From assembly GCA_009746045.1 (NCBI GenBank), contig RPFO01000389.1:1499982-1563981 (forward strand): a stretch of DNA of 64,000 nucleotides. The letters are read 5' to 3'. Shown here piece by piece: positions 1-8,874 of this stretch. The notes under the pieces are model-generated. The model had not been told where the DNA came from, did not search any database, and saw only the letters and a list, made by a program, of their open reading frames with translations. A program made the translations under genes and the position numbers. Source of the DNA: Mesostigma viride (lineage: Eukaryota; Streptophyta; Mesostigmatophyceae; Mesostigmatales; Mesostigmataceae). The first letter of the stretch is position 1. Each line of letters starts with the position of its first letter.

Positions 1-163
1 GTTGTAGTTACGGACGTAAATTAGGTCTTTTGCCTCGGTTGTCCCTAGGTTTACGTGTAGCTCCTACCGGGACACTATTGTCCTCGTAACAGTACCGTGG
101 TACATTGGGTGCCTTTGGGCGCCGCGCCGCGTACTTTACTAGTGGTCCTGATCCTTTGGTAGA

Positions 164-217
164 ATGTAGTGGACCAGCGTGCATCTGTAGATGTAGTGGA
201 CCAGCGTGCATCTGTAG
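164..217. repeat. 27 bp tandem duplication
   Basis: Two perfect head-to-tail copies of a 27-base unit, beginning ATGTAGTGGACC and ending CATCTGTAG. No function is apparent. Confidence 0.9.
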
Positions 218-921
218 GCGAGGGCCATGTCGGCCCGAGCGTGTTGGACCGTTGGTGACCATTTATGCACGTTCTACCCCTCGTGTGTGCACTCGGCGTG
301 TGTTAAATGAATTAACACATATAGGCTTGGGTCACGGCAGTGTAGTATTGTTTCCTTCGTAGTACCCTGGTTTTATTCGGTATATGGCGTATTATAAGGG
401 AATGCATTGAGAAGCAGCGTCGTCGCGTCCTAGGTCTTATAGCCAATATAGCTCCTCACTCCTAGGTAGGTGCCTCATCACTAGTTTAGGTAAGGTTAGG
501 CGAGATGTTTGGGATAGAGTCGAGCCAGGACGTAACAATGGTTCCGGAGGAACTTTCGTAGGTAGAGAACGAGACGACGGTCCTTTGTCACATACGCCTT
601 TGCAAGAACCCTTCCGCGTCCAGGGATACGAAGACGACACTTTCTTGACAGGTAATGGGCGGGTCGCCTTCAAGCTGGGAGAGTAGTGCTGCCCGGTTCG
701 GGACACGCTCTACCTAGATGCTAGACCTGCTCGCAGCGGATAAACCCTTTCGTAGATAGCCTGTCTTTCGCCTTGTCTTCCTGCTTACGGTTGCTTCCTG
801 TCGTAGATAGGGGATTATTCCTGTTCGGATCGGCCAGCGTGAGACGATTAGCGTCGCAGTAGCCTACACCTTTTTCCTTCGTGCTGCTGTTTTATTAGAC
901 GGCCGCACCCGCAGAGATACG

Positions 922-987
922 GGTCGCTGTTTTAGGACGAGCGCTGGACTATTCGGTCGCTGATTTAGGACGAGCGCTGGACAATTC
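922..987. repeat. 33 bp tandem duplication
   Basis: Two adjacent copies of a unit containing TTTAGGACGAGCGCTGGAC, with two mismatches between copies. No function is apparent. Confidence 0.85.
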
Positions 988-1049
988 CGCCCTCATGCTG
1001 CTTTCGGTGATCCAGATCGCCCAGATAAGTCGCCTACCCCTTCTTCTAG

Positions 1050-1475
1050 CGTGACGTCACAAGACCCACCAGGTGCGTTACCATAAGCCAACGTCGTGTT
1101 CTTACTGCGCCTTCCCATTCGTCCAGTGACAATAGCTTAGCTAAATATTACGTAGTTATTACCCCTCAATGGTCAGCCATTTTCCTCTCTTGGTCAGATG
1201 CTAGGAAGATAGTGCAAAATCGTACATATAATGTAATTAGGTATAAGAAATTTGTTACCTTCGAGGAAGCCCAACAATTCCTTATAGACCATAGTGTATC
1301 AGATTTAGGCCTACACGTACGTTCTACTCCTCATGGTCGCCCTCCTGTAGAAGCTCTAGATTTTGCTACCCCTCCTTCGTCTCCCCCTAAGCGGGCTGCA
1401 TCCTCATCTAGCTTAGATACTCCTCTCACCTTAGAATTCGGTTCCCTATCCATTACTGTTGTTAAAAAGGATTGA
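1050..1475 (+). CDS. E1: small ORF with RNase H1-type hybrid-binding (viroplasmin-like) domain
   Basis: The frame is open from just after the TAG at 1047 to the TGA at about 1475. It has no ATG in the part that holds the domain, so the start is unknown and may need splicing or lie further upstream. Residues about 31-80 (1143-1290) fit the N-terminal hybrid-binding domain of RNase H1, also found in plant pararetrovirus inclusion proteins: a YYVV strand, an SWSDARKIV helix, a RYKKF strand and an EEAQQFL helix. That fold binds RNA/DNA hybrids or dsRNA. The last 60 residues are Ser/Pro-rich. The E1 gag-like ORF starts 124 bp downstream on the same strand, so I take this as an accessory retroelement ORF rather than a host gene. 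No catalytic RNase H domain is visible. Domain call fairly confident; boundaries are not. Confidence 0.6.
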   Translation, partial: RDVTRPTRCVTISQRRVLTAPSHSSSDNSLAKYYVVITPQWSAIFLSWSDARKIVQNRTYNVIRYKKFVTFEEAQQFLIDHSVSDLGLHVRSTPHGRPPVEALDFATPPSSPPKRAASSSSLDTPLTLEFGSLSITVVKKD

Positions 1476-1599
1476 TTTAAATTGTTTCCTTCTTTTAGGA
1501 GATTAAAAGCTTTTTCTTTTCTTTCCTTGCTTTAAATTAGGCCTTGTCCTTTTTCTTTACTGCTTTCATTGAGATTCCTATTCCTTTACTTAAGTAAAG

Positions 1600-2808
1600 A
1601 TGGACCCAGTGGGTGGAGATATGTCGCCTATACCTACCAATACTACTACTACTACTACTAATAATAATAATACTAATAACAATACCAATACTCGTGGTAA
1701 CCGACGGGACTCACTTGAAACGGTGCACCATCTCACTCCTCAAGGTAATCTTCGTACCTCACCTCCTTCTCCTGTTACTGGTGGTCGCCGTCGTCCCTCA
1801 CTTACCCCTCCTACCTATGAACAACGTATGCAAGTCAGATTTAGTGATGACCCTTCCCTTACCTTGAACCAGGCCCCTGCCCCTCCTGCGACCTTGGCTC
1901 AACCCCCCAGCAGGTCCTCACTAACTAACAATGTTTCTAGGCCTCCTTCCCACCCTGTGCCTTCCATGCCTGCTTTTAACACGGGTCGTACCGCTGCCCC
2001 TGTCGGCCCTTCTGGGCGCCCTAGTGCAGTTCCCTTTTACCCACCTGCTTCCTGGTCCTACCCTGAGACGGCCTATGAGGCAGCCCAGGTCCCTACCCGT
2101 GTGGCTGATTTAGAAGTTAATAGCGATTTCAGCACCATGCCCCTAGATGATAGAAATTATGATCATTTTGCCTACTCCTCTCTTCGTGAGCAATATACTG
2201 TACCTTTCTCCTATGGGCACCAGCCTGAAACGGTTGCCCCTTCTAGACCCCTACCCAAAACCTTTCCTCTTCCTTCCTTCTATCCCGCTTATGTAGCAGT
2301 GGAAGATAGTGGCCCTATGGGAAAAACTGACTCTTCTAATCCCCCTAAGCCCCCTGCTCTTCCCCTCTTTGCTAACCTTCCCAAGCTGGATGTCAAGTCT
2401 ACCCCTCAACAGTTTTTCACCTTTATTATGTTGCTTACCCAGAACACAGAGTCGTGGCAGAATCATAATAGATGGCGTCTCTCTGATGCTGTACTAGTCC
2501 CTCACTATCTTACAACCTGCATTACTCCTGAGCTTGCTAACCTCATTCAGTGTGAGTCTTTGGCCTCTCATGCCTACCCTAACTCTGTAGCAGAATTGTT
2601 TAAGCGTTTAGAGAACCATTTAGTCCCTCCTGATTCAGATTGGCAGGATAGATTAGCCTTTGGTACCTTGCAGCAGGGTACTAAATCATTTAAGGAGTAT
2701 ATGAAAGAGTTTGATGCGCAGATGGTACGAATTAGGGATTTGTCGGGTGCAGCTAGACATGGCCGAATTAACTTGGGTGCTCGGAAGTGGTTATTCCGGG
2801 CAAAATAG
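1600..2808 (+). CDS. E1: gag-like structural protein, truncated
   Basis: 402 codons starting ATG GAC CCA. The first 240 residues are low complexity (Thr/Asn run, then Pro/Ser-rich). From about residue 250 a globular part follows, with an FFTFIMLLTQNTESW helix, an RLSDAVLVPHYL stretch and the SFKEYMKEFDAQM segment seen in retrotransposon capsids. No zinc knuckle, protease or pol follows: homology appears to stop near 2765-2808, where the sequence runs into the antisense E2 gag. I therefore call it a truncated gag of an element not otherwise present in the window. It has no similarity I can see to the S, R or Copia gags elsewhere here. What else it could be: a host low-complexity protein, less likely because of the adjacent hybrid-binding-domain ORF. 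Confidence 0.5.
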   Translation: MDPVGGDMSPIPTNTTTTTTNNNNTNNNTNTRGNRRDSLETVHHLTPQGNLRTSPPSPVTGGRRRPSLTPPTYEQRMQVRFSDDPSLTLNQAPAPPATLAQPPSRSSLTNNVSRPPSHPVPSMPAFNTGRTAAPVGPSGRPSAVPFYPPASWSYPETAYEAAQVPTRVADLEVNSDFSTMPLDDRNYDHFAYSSLREQYTVPFSYGHQPETVAPSRPLPKTFPLPSFYPAYVAVEDSGPMGKTDSSNPPKPPALPLFANLPKLDVKSTPQQFFTFIMLLTQNTESWQNHNRWRLSDAVLVPHYLTTCITPELANLIQCESLASHAYPNSVAELFKRLENHLVPPDSDWQDRLAFGTLQQGTKSFKEYMKEFDAQMVRIRDLSGAARHGRINLGARKWLFRAK

Positions 2809-2867
2809 TGTGACGGACCGATTTGCCTCAGTGGGCAAAAAGGTTCCGGCACTATTTAACGTAACTC
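2803..2867. other. Breakpoint between E1 gag and E2 gag, with a short hairpin
   Basis: The E1 (+) frame ends and the E2 (-) gag homology begins at about 2868. Between them lies a segment bounded by AAATAGTG and CACTATTT, an 8 bp inverted repeat. It could be a small excision scar or the end of a deleted insertion. No target duplication was found. Confidence 0.4.
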
Positions 2868-3878
2868 CCACTTGGTGACCACCAGCCTGCTTCTGACCCT
2901 TGTTCTGAGCCCCTTGCTGCTGGCCCTTGCCACCTTGGTTCCCACCCCCCCTGCGCCTCCCAGCCCTCTGACGCCTGCTAGGATGAGGACCTCCCTGGGC
3001 TGCCTGCCCTGGGGCATCCCCCCTGCACCTGGCTAGCGGAGGCTGAAGCACCTGAGGTCTGAATGGTTTTGCAAGCAGGGGCAGATGGGCGAATGCTCAA
3101 GACTACCCTCTCTAAGGCAGCCAGCGACCCATCTGTCTGATCTGCAAACAGCCTAGCTGCATTGCGACCATCCACACTGAGCCCCTGATCTCAAACGCAT
3201 CATAGGCCAGCTTGTAGTGATTAGTGAGGTTGAGGACTTTGTCAGAAAACTCCTGACGCAGGCCCAGGAGAAACTTCTCCCAAGAGAGCTTATCCTTCAC
3301 TGCAGACCTGGCTTTGTCCCTCCCACGCTCAGAAGAATTCCTATTCACTGAGGAAGCATGGAACACCTGGACGAGATTGACAGTGGGATCTACGGAGTAG
3401 GTGACTAGCTCCATATCCTCTAACCACTTGTCTAACTCCTCCTGACTCACGGGTGGCTTCAGAGGCTTCTGGCCGTTCATCACGGCTACAGCACTCATGT
3501 GGGGTCTAGTTCCTGGCAACGCGCGAGCATCACTACCCACAACAGAAGCCCCAGCACCCCCAGCCCTAGCGTCTACAAAAACATGAGGAGGACCGACTGC
3601 CTCGGCCACACGGGCCGTCTTACCACCGTTGGCCTGCATCCCCTCCCCTTGGCATCCTCCAGCCAGCTCAATGCTGTCCGATGGCCCTTCTGCGCGCTCC
3701 TTCCCCCGTGCTTCCTCCTTTCGCTTCCGGTACCGCGTCTTTTGCCCCGCCACGCCCTCCATCGTGGGAATCGCCTCCCCTTCTGGCTGGCCGACTGCTG
3801 GCACTGACGCTTCCGCCTCTCACCCTCCGTCGCAACCGCCTTGCTCCCGCCGCCGACCCCGTTCTTGCCCTTAAGCAT
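2868..3878 (-). pseudogene. E2 gag, frameshifted and internally deleted
   Basis: The ATG at 3878 begins a Lys/Arg/Gly-rich N-terminus. The capsid-like core (3600-3190) is closely related to the gag of E10 at 62800-62450: shared stretches include MSAVAVMNGQKPLKPPV, KWLEDMELV and FSDKVLNLTNHYKL. Frame changes occur near 3800, 3190 and 3050. About 40 codons present in E10 after the FEIRG segment are missing at about 3185. The Gln/Gly-rich tail stops before the zinc knuckle. It is therefore not a functional nucleocapsid. Normal role: assembly of virus-like particles and RNA packaging in the cytoplasm. Confidence 0.75.
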
Positions 3879-4199
3879 TATGGACACAGATACAAGGTGG
3901 CAGCAATGAAAGCAACGCCCGGACCGAAGAGACGTAGGCCGAACTGATCCTGCAGGCAGAGGAACTAGCCCCAACACCGGCTTACTGGTCGCCTTTCTTC
4001 CAGGCGCTCGACAGTTGACAAAGCCTCAGAAGGAGCTCATACCAAACCACGCACCCTGCATGATTTCCCCGCACAGGTCTCAAGCCTCGCCACAATGTCC
4101 ACCGCTTTCTTTGTAGACCACTGCCGTGACAACAATGCCGCTACCAGTCGCTTGCTGCCACTCTGACAGCTGCAGTTGCTCTTTCCGGTCTCAGTCGTT

Positions 4200-4436
4200 C
4201 TACAAGCCGCAATACACGTCCTTGACGTCCAGCCCGGCCTCGCAGACCACTACCACCTCAAGCGTGGCAGGGAAAACGACAGGCTGCTCCTGGCTCTGAC
4301 GAATATGCCGACCAAAACGCTCATCCGGAAATGCTGCCAAGCAACGAGGGCACAGGCTATAAATCCTCAAACCCACACCAGTCCAGGCAAAGTTAAATTC
4401 CTCGCCGACTGGACAGATCTGGCTGCCGAAACGCAC
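4200..4436 (-). CDS. E2: 78-codon leader ORF, unknown
   Basis: An open frame between the E2 LTR and gag, where other S elements carry ORF1. It contains an isolated C-P-R-C pair and an FPDERFGRHIRQSQEQ segment. I cannot align it to ORF1 of E3, E6, E9 or E10. It may be the end of a divergent ORF1 cut by the foldback insertion, or chance. Confidence 0.25.
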   Translation of the reverse strand: MRFGSQICPVGEEFNFAWTGVGLRIYSLCPRCLAAFPDERFGRHIRQSQEQPVVFPATLEVVVVCEAGLDVKDVYCGL

Positions 4437-4587
4437 GGGTTGTCTCGCTTGCCGCTTTCACTACCGCTAGCGTCACCAAAGCCCCTTCGCCATAGCTTTA
4501 ACTAGCCACGACGCGAGCAAACACCTGGCGCCACCTAGCGACATCACAGCAACTTCGCCCAAGAAAGTCCCGAGCACGTAGCAAGAC

Positions 4588-4665
4588 AGTTATATACAAC
4601 GATTCCTTACGGAATCGATACTAAGCGCTTAGTATCGATTCCGTAAGGAATCGTTGTATATAACT
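4588..4665. repeat. 78 bp perfect palindrome, left end of foldback element
   Basis: Each 39-base half contains a smaller inverted repeat GATTCC-TTAC-GGAATC, so several alternative hairpins can form. The centre is AAGCGCTT. Identical to the copy at 5746-5823. Confidence 0.9.
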
Positions 4666-4710
4666 AAAACTTTTGCTTGCGCCGGCAAGGCTAAGGCCGA
4701 TACTAGTCGG

Positions 4711-4818
4711 GTCATCGAATTGGCTATTCGATTATCGAAGTTGCCTATTCGACCATCGAACTTTCCTATTTGATTATCGAATTTTTCCTTATTCGATTGT
4801 CGAAATTTCCTATTCGAC
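4711..4818. repeat. Degenerate ~23 bp tandem repeats in foldback arm
   Basis: About five tandem units of the form CTATTCGATTATCGAA with spacers, each carrying a short TTCGAT/ATCGAA inverted repeat. They are mirrored in the other arm at about 5598-5700. Confidence 0.7.
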
Positions 4819-5174
4819 AGGGGGTCAGAGGCCAGCGGCCTATCATACTCGGCGCCCAGCGAGCCACCGAACTAGGCCTAGTCGATTATAGCGAGACATC
4901 GCGTGGAAATTAGCCGATTTCGGGGACTTGGCCGATTTTCGGAGCGACGTCGAACAACACAGATGATTAGCCGGTTGAGCACATCATATCAGTCGAATAG
5001 CTAGCGCTGGTACTCCGCCTATAGTCAGCGGAGAGCACTTGCCTTATTCGATTAACGCATTGGTCCGAACGATTAGCGTCCGCAACGTTATTCGCATTTC
5101 TAGGCGAAAAATCCACCCCCGGAACGATCCTAGAGGGATTCGAACCCGGGATGCCGGCGTGTCGCAACAGTCTT

Positions 5175-5234
5175 AGTTATATACACTAACTAAGCGCTTA
5201 GTATCGATTCCGCAAGGAATCGTTGTATATAACT
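5175..5234. repeat. Central truncated copy of the terminal palindrome
   Basis: Starts AGTTATATAC and ends GTATATAACT, but the left half has lost about 18 bases and one base of the right half differs (CCGCAAGG against CCGTAAGG). It is flanked by GTCTT and AAGAC in inverted orientation. Confidence 0.8.
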
Positions 5235-5262
5235 AAGACTGTTGCGACACGCCGGCATCCCG

Positions 5263-5273
5263 GGTTCGAATCC
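5263..5273 (+). other. tRNA T-arm / B-box-like motif in foldback arm
   Basis: GGTTCGAATCC matches the pol III B-box consensus and lies in a GC-rich stem-like context. The mirror copy is at 5136-5146 on the minus strand. No acceptor stem or D arm could be paired upstream, so this is not a tRNA gene. Confidence 0.4.
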
Positions 5274-5745
5274 CGCTAGGATCGGTCCGGGGGAGGATTT
5301 TTCGCCTAGAAATGCGAATAACGTTGCGGACGCTAATCGTTCGACCTAATGTGCTATGTTAATCGAAAAAGGCAAGTGCTCTCCGCTGACTAGGCGGAGT
5401 ACCAGCGCTAGCTATTCGACTGATATGATGTGCTCAACCGGCTAATCATCTGTGTTGTTCGACGTCGCTCCGAAAATCGGCCAAGTCCCCGAAATCGGCT
5501 AATTTCCACGCGATGTCTCGCTATAATCGACTAGGCCTAGTTCGGTGGCTCGCTGGGCGCCGAGTATGATAGGCCGCTGGCCTCTGACCCCCTGTCGACT
5601 AGGAAATTTCGACAATCGAATAAGGAAAATTCGATAATCAAATAGGAAAGTTCGATGGTCGAATAGGCGACTTCGATAATCGAATAGCCAACTCGATGAC
5701 CCGACTAGTATCGGCCTTAGCCTTGCCGGCGCAAGCAAAAGTTGT

Positions 5746-5823
5746 AGTTATATACAACGATTCCTTACGGAATCGATACTAAGCGCTTAGTATCGATTCC
5801 GTAAGGAATCGTTGTATATAACT
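5746..5823. repeat. 78 bp perfect palindrome, right end of foldback element
   Basis: Identical in sequence to 4588-4665. Followed directly by the AAGAC duplication. Confidence 0.9.
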
Positions 5824-6000
5824 AAGACCACCAAACCCGTCAATCAGGCCGTCTCGACATCATATTATAACACTGTCTCCGCCCTGCCGAGCACCGAGGA
5901 AAACAACCGCCTGCAGCCTAGCTCGCCTGGCGTCATTGCTTCTCGTGCCTGTCGCAGAGCAGAAACCACTGCTCCCGGAGCTCTTCACAAAAACCCGGAA

Positions 6001-6010
6001 CAATAATACG
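6001..6010 (-). promoter_or_regulatory. E2 post-LTR motif (candidate primer-binding site)
   Basis: CGTATTATTG directly follows the LTR end in the sense direction. The same or nearly the same ten bases follow the 5' LTR in E3, E6 and E9, and CGTATTACAC in E5. It does not start TGG, so it would not pair with the CCA end of a mature tRNA. Confidence 0.5.
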
Positions 6011-6681
6011 ATTTAGCGACCCCGGCCAAGCAGCTGCTGTGAGCTCCTGGTCCTTGTCGCGACTGTTAGAACCTAGGTTGCGTAGCTTGCAACCTTTGCT
6101 CCTCACCCCAGGTAACGCTCTCGCTGGCTTGCTCACTCCAAGTGACAACCACGGTGCGTCGGCAAAGAACTGCCTTGACCTCCCTTAGGCCATAGCTTTA
6201 TGTTACCTCATTTTCATCGTGCCCTAAGGCATCTCCCGTCGGCCTCGCACAGTGCACCGCTACCTTGCCAGAGCTCAGCTTACCGCTACCTTGCATCCTT
6301 GCTGCAGGCAGCGTTAAGGACCTCTGACATCCCGTGACTAGGTATCCGCCAGTTCCTGTCACAGCTCTGCACGGATGCGTATCCTTGCAGAGCCCGCGAC
6401 TGGCCTACTGGTCTCTACTTAGCCACAGGACCGTTGCGTCCTCAGCCTCCGTGGACCTTACCTTAGTCACGTGATGGTCCAGGCTAAGCCTGTGCAGGCC
6501 CTGCCTGCCACGTGTCCTGTCCACGGCGACCTCGGTGTGCACTGCCGCCGCCGCCGGTTGGCAGTACTTCGGGACCTGATAACTCTCACGTCCCTTGTCT
6601 GTTTCAGGCGGTCAGCACGGCGTTAGAAAGGTCTCCTCATCCTGCATCCAACTAGCACATTGGCGTCCCAATATGCTAACT
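6011..6681 (-). repeat. E2 5' LTR (S family, about 671 bp)
   Basis: Reads from AGTTAGCATATT at 6681 to GCTAAAT at 6011 on the minus strand. It aligns along its length with the LTRs at 26085-26749, 29456-30111, 42634-43277, 51014-51653 and 56641-57294, sharing for example CACGTGGCAGGC and the CAGGCTTAGCCTG segment. It is one of the more diverged copies. Confidence 0.8.
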
Positions 6682-6798
6682 GATATGGCTGCTGGAACCA
6701 CTCAGGCCGACGTCTCACCTACCCCAGACGAGGCCGCCTCCTGGCCTGCTCTCACCTGTGATTCCTCACGATCCTGTTGAGCACGCACCTTAGCACTC

Positions 6799-7854
6799 TC
6801 AGCATTGAACCGGTGTTGCTGGCGTGGCCACAATCTGGAGGTCCGGATTGAACTCTCCCAAGACGCAGCTCACTGGCCTCCCGTCGTCTTTACGTTCGAC
6901 CGGGTGCTGCTCCTCACCTGGATTCCGAAACCAGGCGAGATTGCGAACCCACCGTTTACCGCCACCAGCAAGCTCGTTTTGCTCGCCGCGGCCGAATCGG
7001 TCGTATTGGTGAGTAGCCTCACGAGGGATATGCAGATCTGCTCGCTGCCTCTCCTCGTAGGTTGCAGTAGTGCCGTCGCCCTCGTTGATCTGCTGGGCCG
7101 AGCGCTTTACAGAGCCTTCCGGCTTGTCGGTCCACTCAAAGTGGACGTCCTCGGGCGTCTTCTCGACACCGGTGACAATCTCGACTTCTGGACCCCACCC
7201 TGACGTGGTTTCCGGTCTGGGCGTGTCGAGCCGGGAATATACCCCGAAAGGTTGAGTGGTAATATAAAACCGGTCTGCGTAAGGCTCTCGACTCTTGCAA
7301 AAGGACAGCAACCAGATTTTCAATGGTTTGGGCAAATACCTCTGCAGTGCTCCATGGGTTGACCACCTCGCGAGCTCTGGCGTTCCGGATTATATCGGAT
7401 TCCGGCACCCCCTCCCCCAGCACAGCTGTCGCCACCCAGTGGTTAAACAGTCTCGTGCTACCCAGTGCTGTTGCCACAATCTGGCTTAGCGCTTCCCTGG
7501 CTAGGTCTAGAGCGGCGATTGTGATATGGCCGCCCTGATAGGCTACCTCCACGCCGTTGGCAGTTTCTGCTAGCGCGTCTCGTATACGCACTAGCTCCTC
7601 TACCGCCACCCGCCCTGCCTCGCCTGGGGATATCACGACGCGAGCCCGCTGTACAATTGGGTGCGCCGCCGCTGGCCTGTTGCCTCCCCCGCACAAACCG
7701 CCACCCACCCCTCTTCTTCCAAGTGCCTTGCAACGAAGGCTGCTTGCACGAACGTCGGGGCGTTCGCTTGGTTGCGGTACGGGTAAAAAGCTTGCGACTC
7801 ACGCTGCTCACTCGCCTCACCAGCACCGTTGTTGCTTGACGATGAGCCCGACAT
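6799..7854 (-). pseudogene. E3 ORF1: conserved protein of unknown function, two frameshifts
   Basis: The ATG at 7854 begins MSGSSSSNNG. The reading frame is spread over three frames (changes near 7640 and 7290) but aligns end to end with ORF1 of E10, E9 and E6. Conserved blocks include TFVQAAFVARHL, LDLAREALSQIVATALGS, RLFNHWVAT, NPWSTAEVFAQT, ITTQPFGVYS, TPEDVHFEW and AQQINEGDGT. The mended protein would be about 350 residues. No zinc finger, transmembrane segment or catalytic motif is recognisable. Position between LTR and gag is constant in this family. I do not assign a function; a nucleic-acid- or particle-associated accessory role is only a guess. Confidence 0.7.
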
Positions 7855-7882
7855 GAAAACCTGCAAGGAAGGCAATAGTACG

Positions 7883-8028
7883 ATATGCGCAGCAACTCGT
7901 CAGCGAGCTTGTGAGCTCCTGGTCTTGCTGCATGGCTGGAATGACCCTAGGCGGCTGGCTAGCAACCTTTATCCTCACACCAGGCCTACGACCCTCGATA
8001 GGCTCGCCACTCGTCGTGACGACCAAGG
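7883..8028 (-). repeat. E3 5' LTR, proximal fragment
   Basis: LTR end (GCGCATAT in sense) up to the E4 insertion point. The LTR continues at 25675-25764. The uninterrupted version of this site is present in the LTRs at 26085-26749 and 56641-57294. Confidence 0.8.
8024..8028. repeat. E4 target duplication CAAGG, left copy
   Basis: CAAGG precedes the LTR start at 8029 and is repeated at 25670-25674 after the other LTR. Confidence 0.9.
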
Positions 8029-8773
8029 TGTTGAAAGAACTAATGGGTTTGCCCTCTACAATGCTTGTGATTGAAACCCAAATGTGCCTGTCCTTGCAGG
8101 TACAGGCTATGGAGGATGGGAGCAAAGAGACAGAGACTCAGTTTGAGGCAGAATGATAGTGAGGAGTACCTTTGGCAAGGCTCCTCAGTTGTTTTATTAA
8201 CTCGAGGAAAAAACACAGGCAGAAAACTGGAATGACCTGATTGGCTGGCTAGGAATGTGCCTAGGAATATTCTCATGTAATACTCAGGCCACCAATCAGG
8301 TTAGGTCAGTGTACAGGCTACCAATCAGATCTAGACAAGAATAAATCTTATCTTGTAACTGCTGTACAGCCTTATCTTGTAACTGATGTACAGTCTTAAC
8401 TTGTAACTGCTGCACAGTAATCTAACTATTTAATAAAAGATCTCTCTGTGTGTGATCTGATGATGATGAAGTAAATCTGGCGTGAACATATCAGCGCCAC
8501 ATCTGACATGCACAGTGTACATGTCAATCAGTCAGCTGTCCTGTCATAGATTCTCATCTGACATGTCATAGGTCAGCTGACATAGACAGATTTGTCAGCT
8601 GCCTATAAGGATCCACTTGGCATAGGTACTAATCCCTGATTACTAAAACTGGCCACAACTTTCTCATTTGTAGGCCAAATCCAACGGGATAAAAAACAGT
8701 GGCTCCTGTACAAGAGCCTCTATCTATCTAGCCAGGTCAGGTGGGTACAAATACAAGGACCATGTCCTTGACA
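8029..8773 (-). repeat. E4 3' LTR (745 bp)
   Basis: Matches 23341-23745 plus 25330-25669. Internal features: three tandem ~24 bp units around CTTATCTTGTAACTGCTG (about 8346-8420) and a cluster of GTCAGCTG/TGACATG motifs (8505-8605), which look like regulatory repeats. Confidence 0.95.
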
Positions 8774-8781
8774 CCCCCCTT
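8774..8781 (-). other. E4 polypurine tract
   Basis: Sense strand AAGGGGGG immediately upstream of the 3' LTR, the expected plus-strand primer. Confidence 0.85.
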
Positions 8782-8874
8782 ACAACACATGACCTTGCTC
8801 TAGTGCTATCCTGTCAAGTATAACACTTAGAGCAAAAAAGCTCTCAGCCCCTGTGGGCATATACAACTGCATAT

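Larger units (their letters stand above)
1..1049. other. No gene seen; two short tandem duplications
   Basis: I see no convincing coding region here. The stretch holds two tandem duplications: a 27 bp unit at 164-190 and 191-217, and a roughly 33 bp unit at 922-954 and 955-987 with two mismatches. It lies upstream of the hybrid-binding-domain ORF and E1 gag, so it may be 5' leader or LTR of that element, but I found no second copy in the window to define an LTR. Confidence 0.5.
4588..5823. mobile_element. 1236 bp foldback element with palindromic ends, TSD AAGAC
   Basis: Nearly the whole element is one large inverted repeat: 4666-5174 is the reverse complement of 5235-5745 with scattered indels. 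Each end is a 78 bp perfect palindrome (4588-4665 and 5746-5823), starting AGTTATATAC and ending GTATATAACT. A third, 60 bp truncated version sits at the centre (5175-5234). Flanks show a direct 5 bp duplication AAGAC (4583-4587, 5824-5828), so this is an insertion. It has no coding capacity. AGTTA/TAACT ends with a 5 bp duplication match the LTR elements in this window, suggesting mobilisation by their integrase. It interrupts the E2 leader. Confidence 0.85.
2868..6681 (-). mobile_element. E2: 5' part of an S-family LTR retrotransposon
   Basis: In minus-strand order the element has a 5' LTR (6681-6011), the post-LTR motif CGTATTATTG (6010-6001), a leader with a small ORF that contains the foldback insertion, and a broken gag ending abruptly at about 2868. 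Pol and the 3' LTR are missing. Its LTR start abuts E3 just after ORF1 of E3, so E2 probably inserted into E3. The other side was then lost, or lies left of the window. Old and degenerate. Confidence 0.7.
6682..8028 (-). mobile_element. E3: S-family element, ORF1 and part of 5' LTR
   Basis: Minus-strand order: LTR piece (8028-7883, continuing beyond the E4 insertion at 25764-25675), candidate primer site CGTACTATTG (7882-7873), then ORF1. The segment 6682-6798 matches the start of the ORF1-gag spacer of E10 near 63200. E3 gag and pol are absent because E2 abuts at 6681. Confidence 0.75.

Noticed and set aside
5230..5290. Possible tRNA gene around GGTTCGAATCC in the foldback element
   Set aside because: Only a T-arm-like part is present; no acceptor 5' strand, D arm or anticodon arm can be paired.
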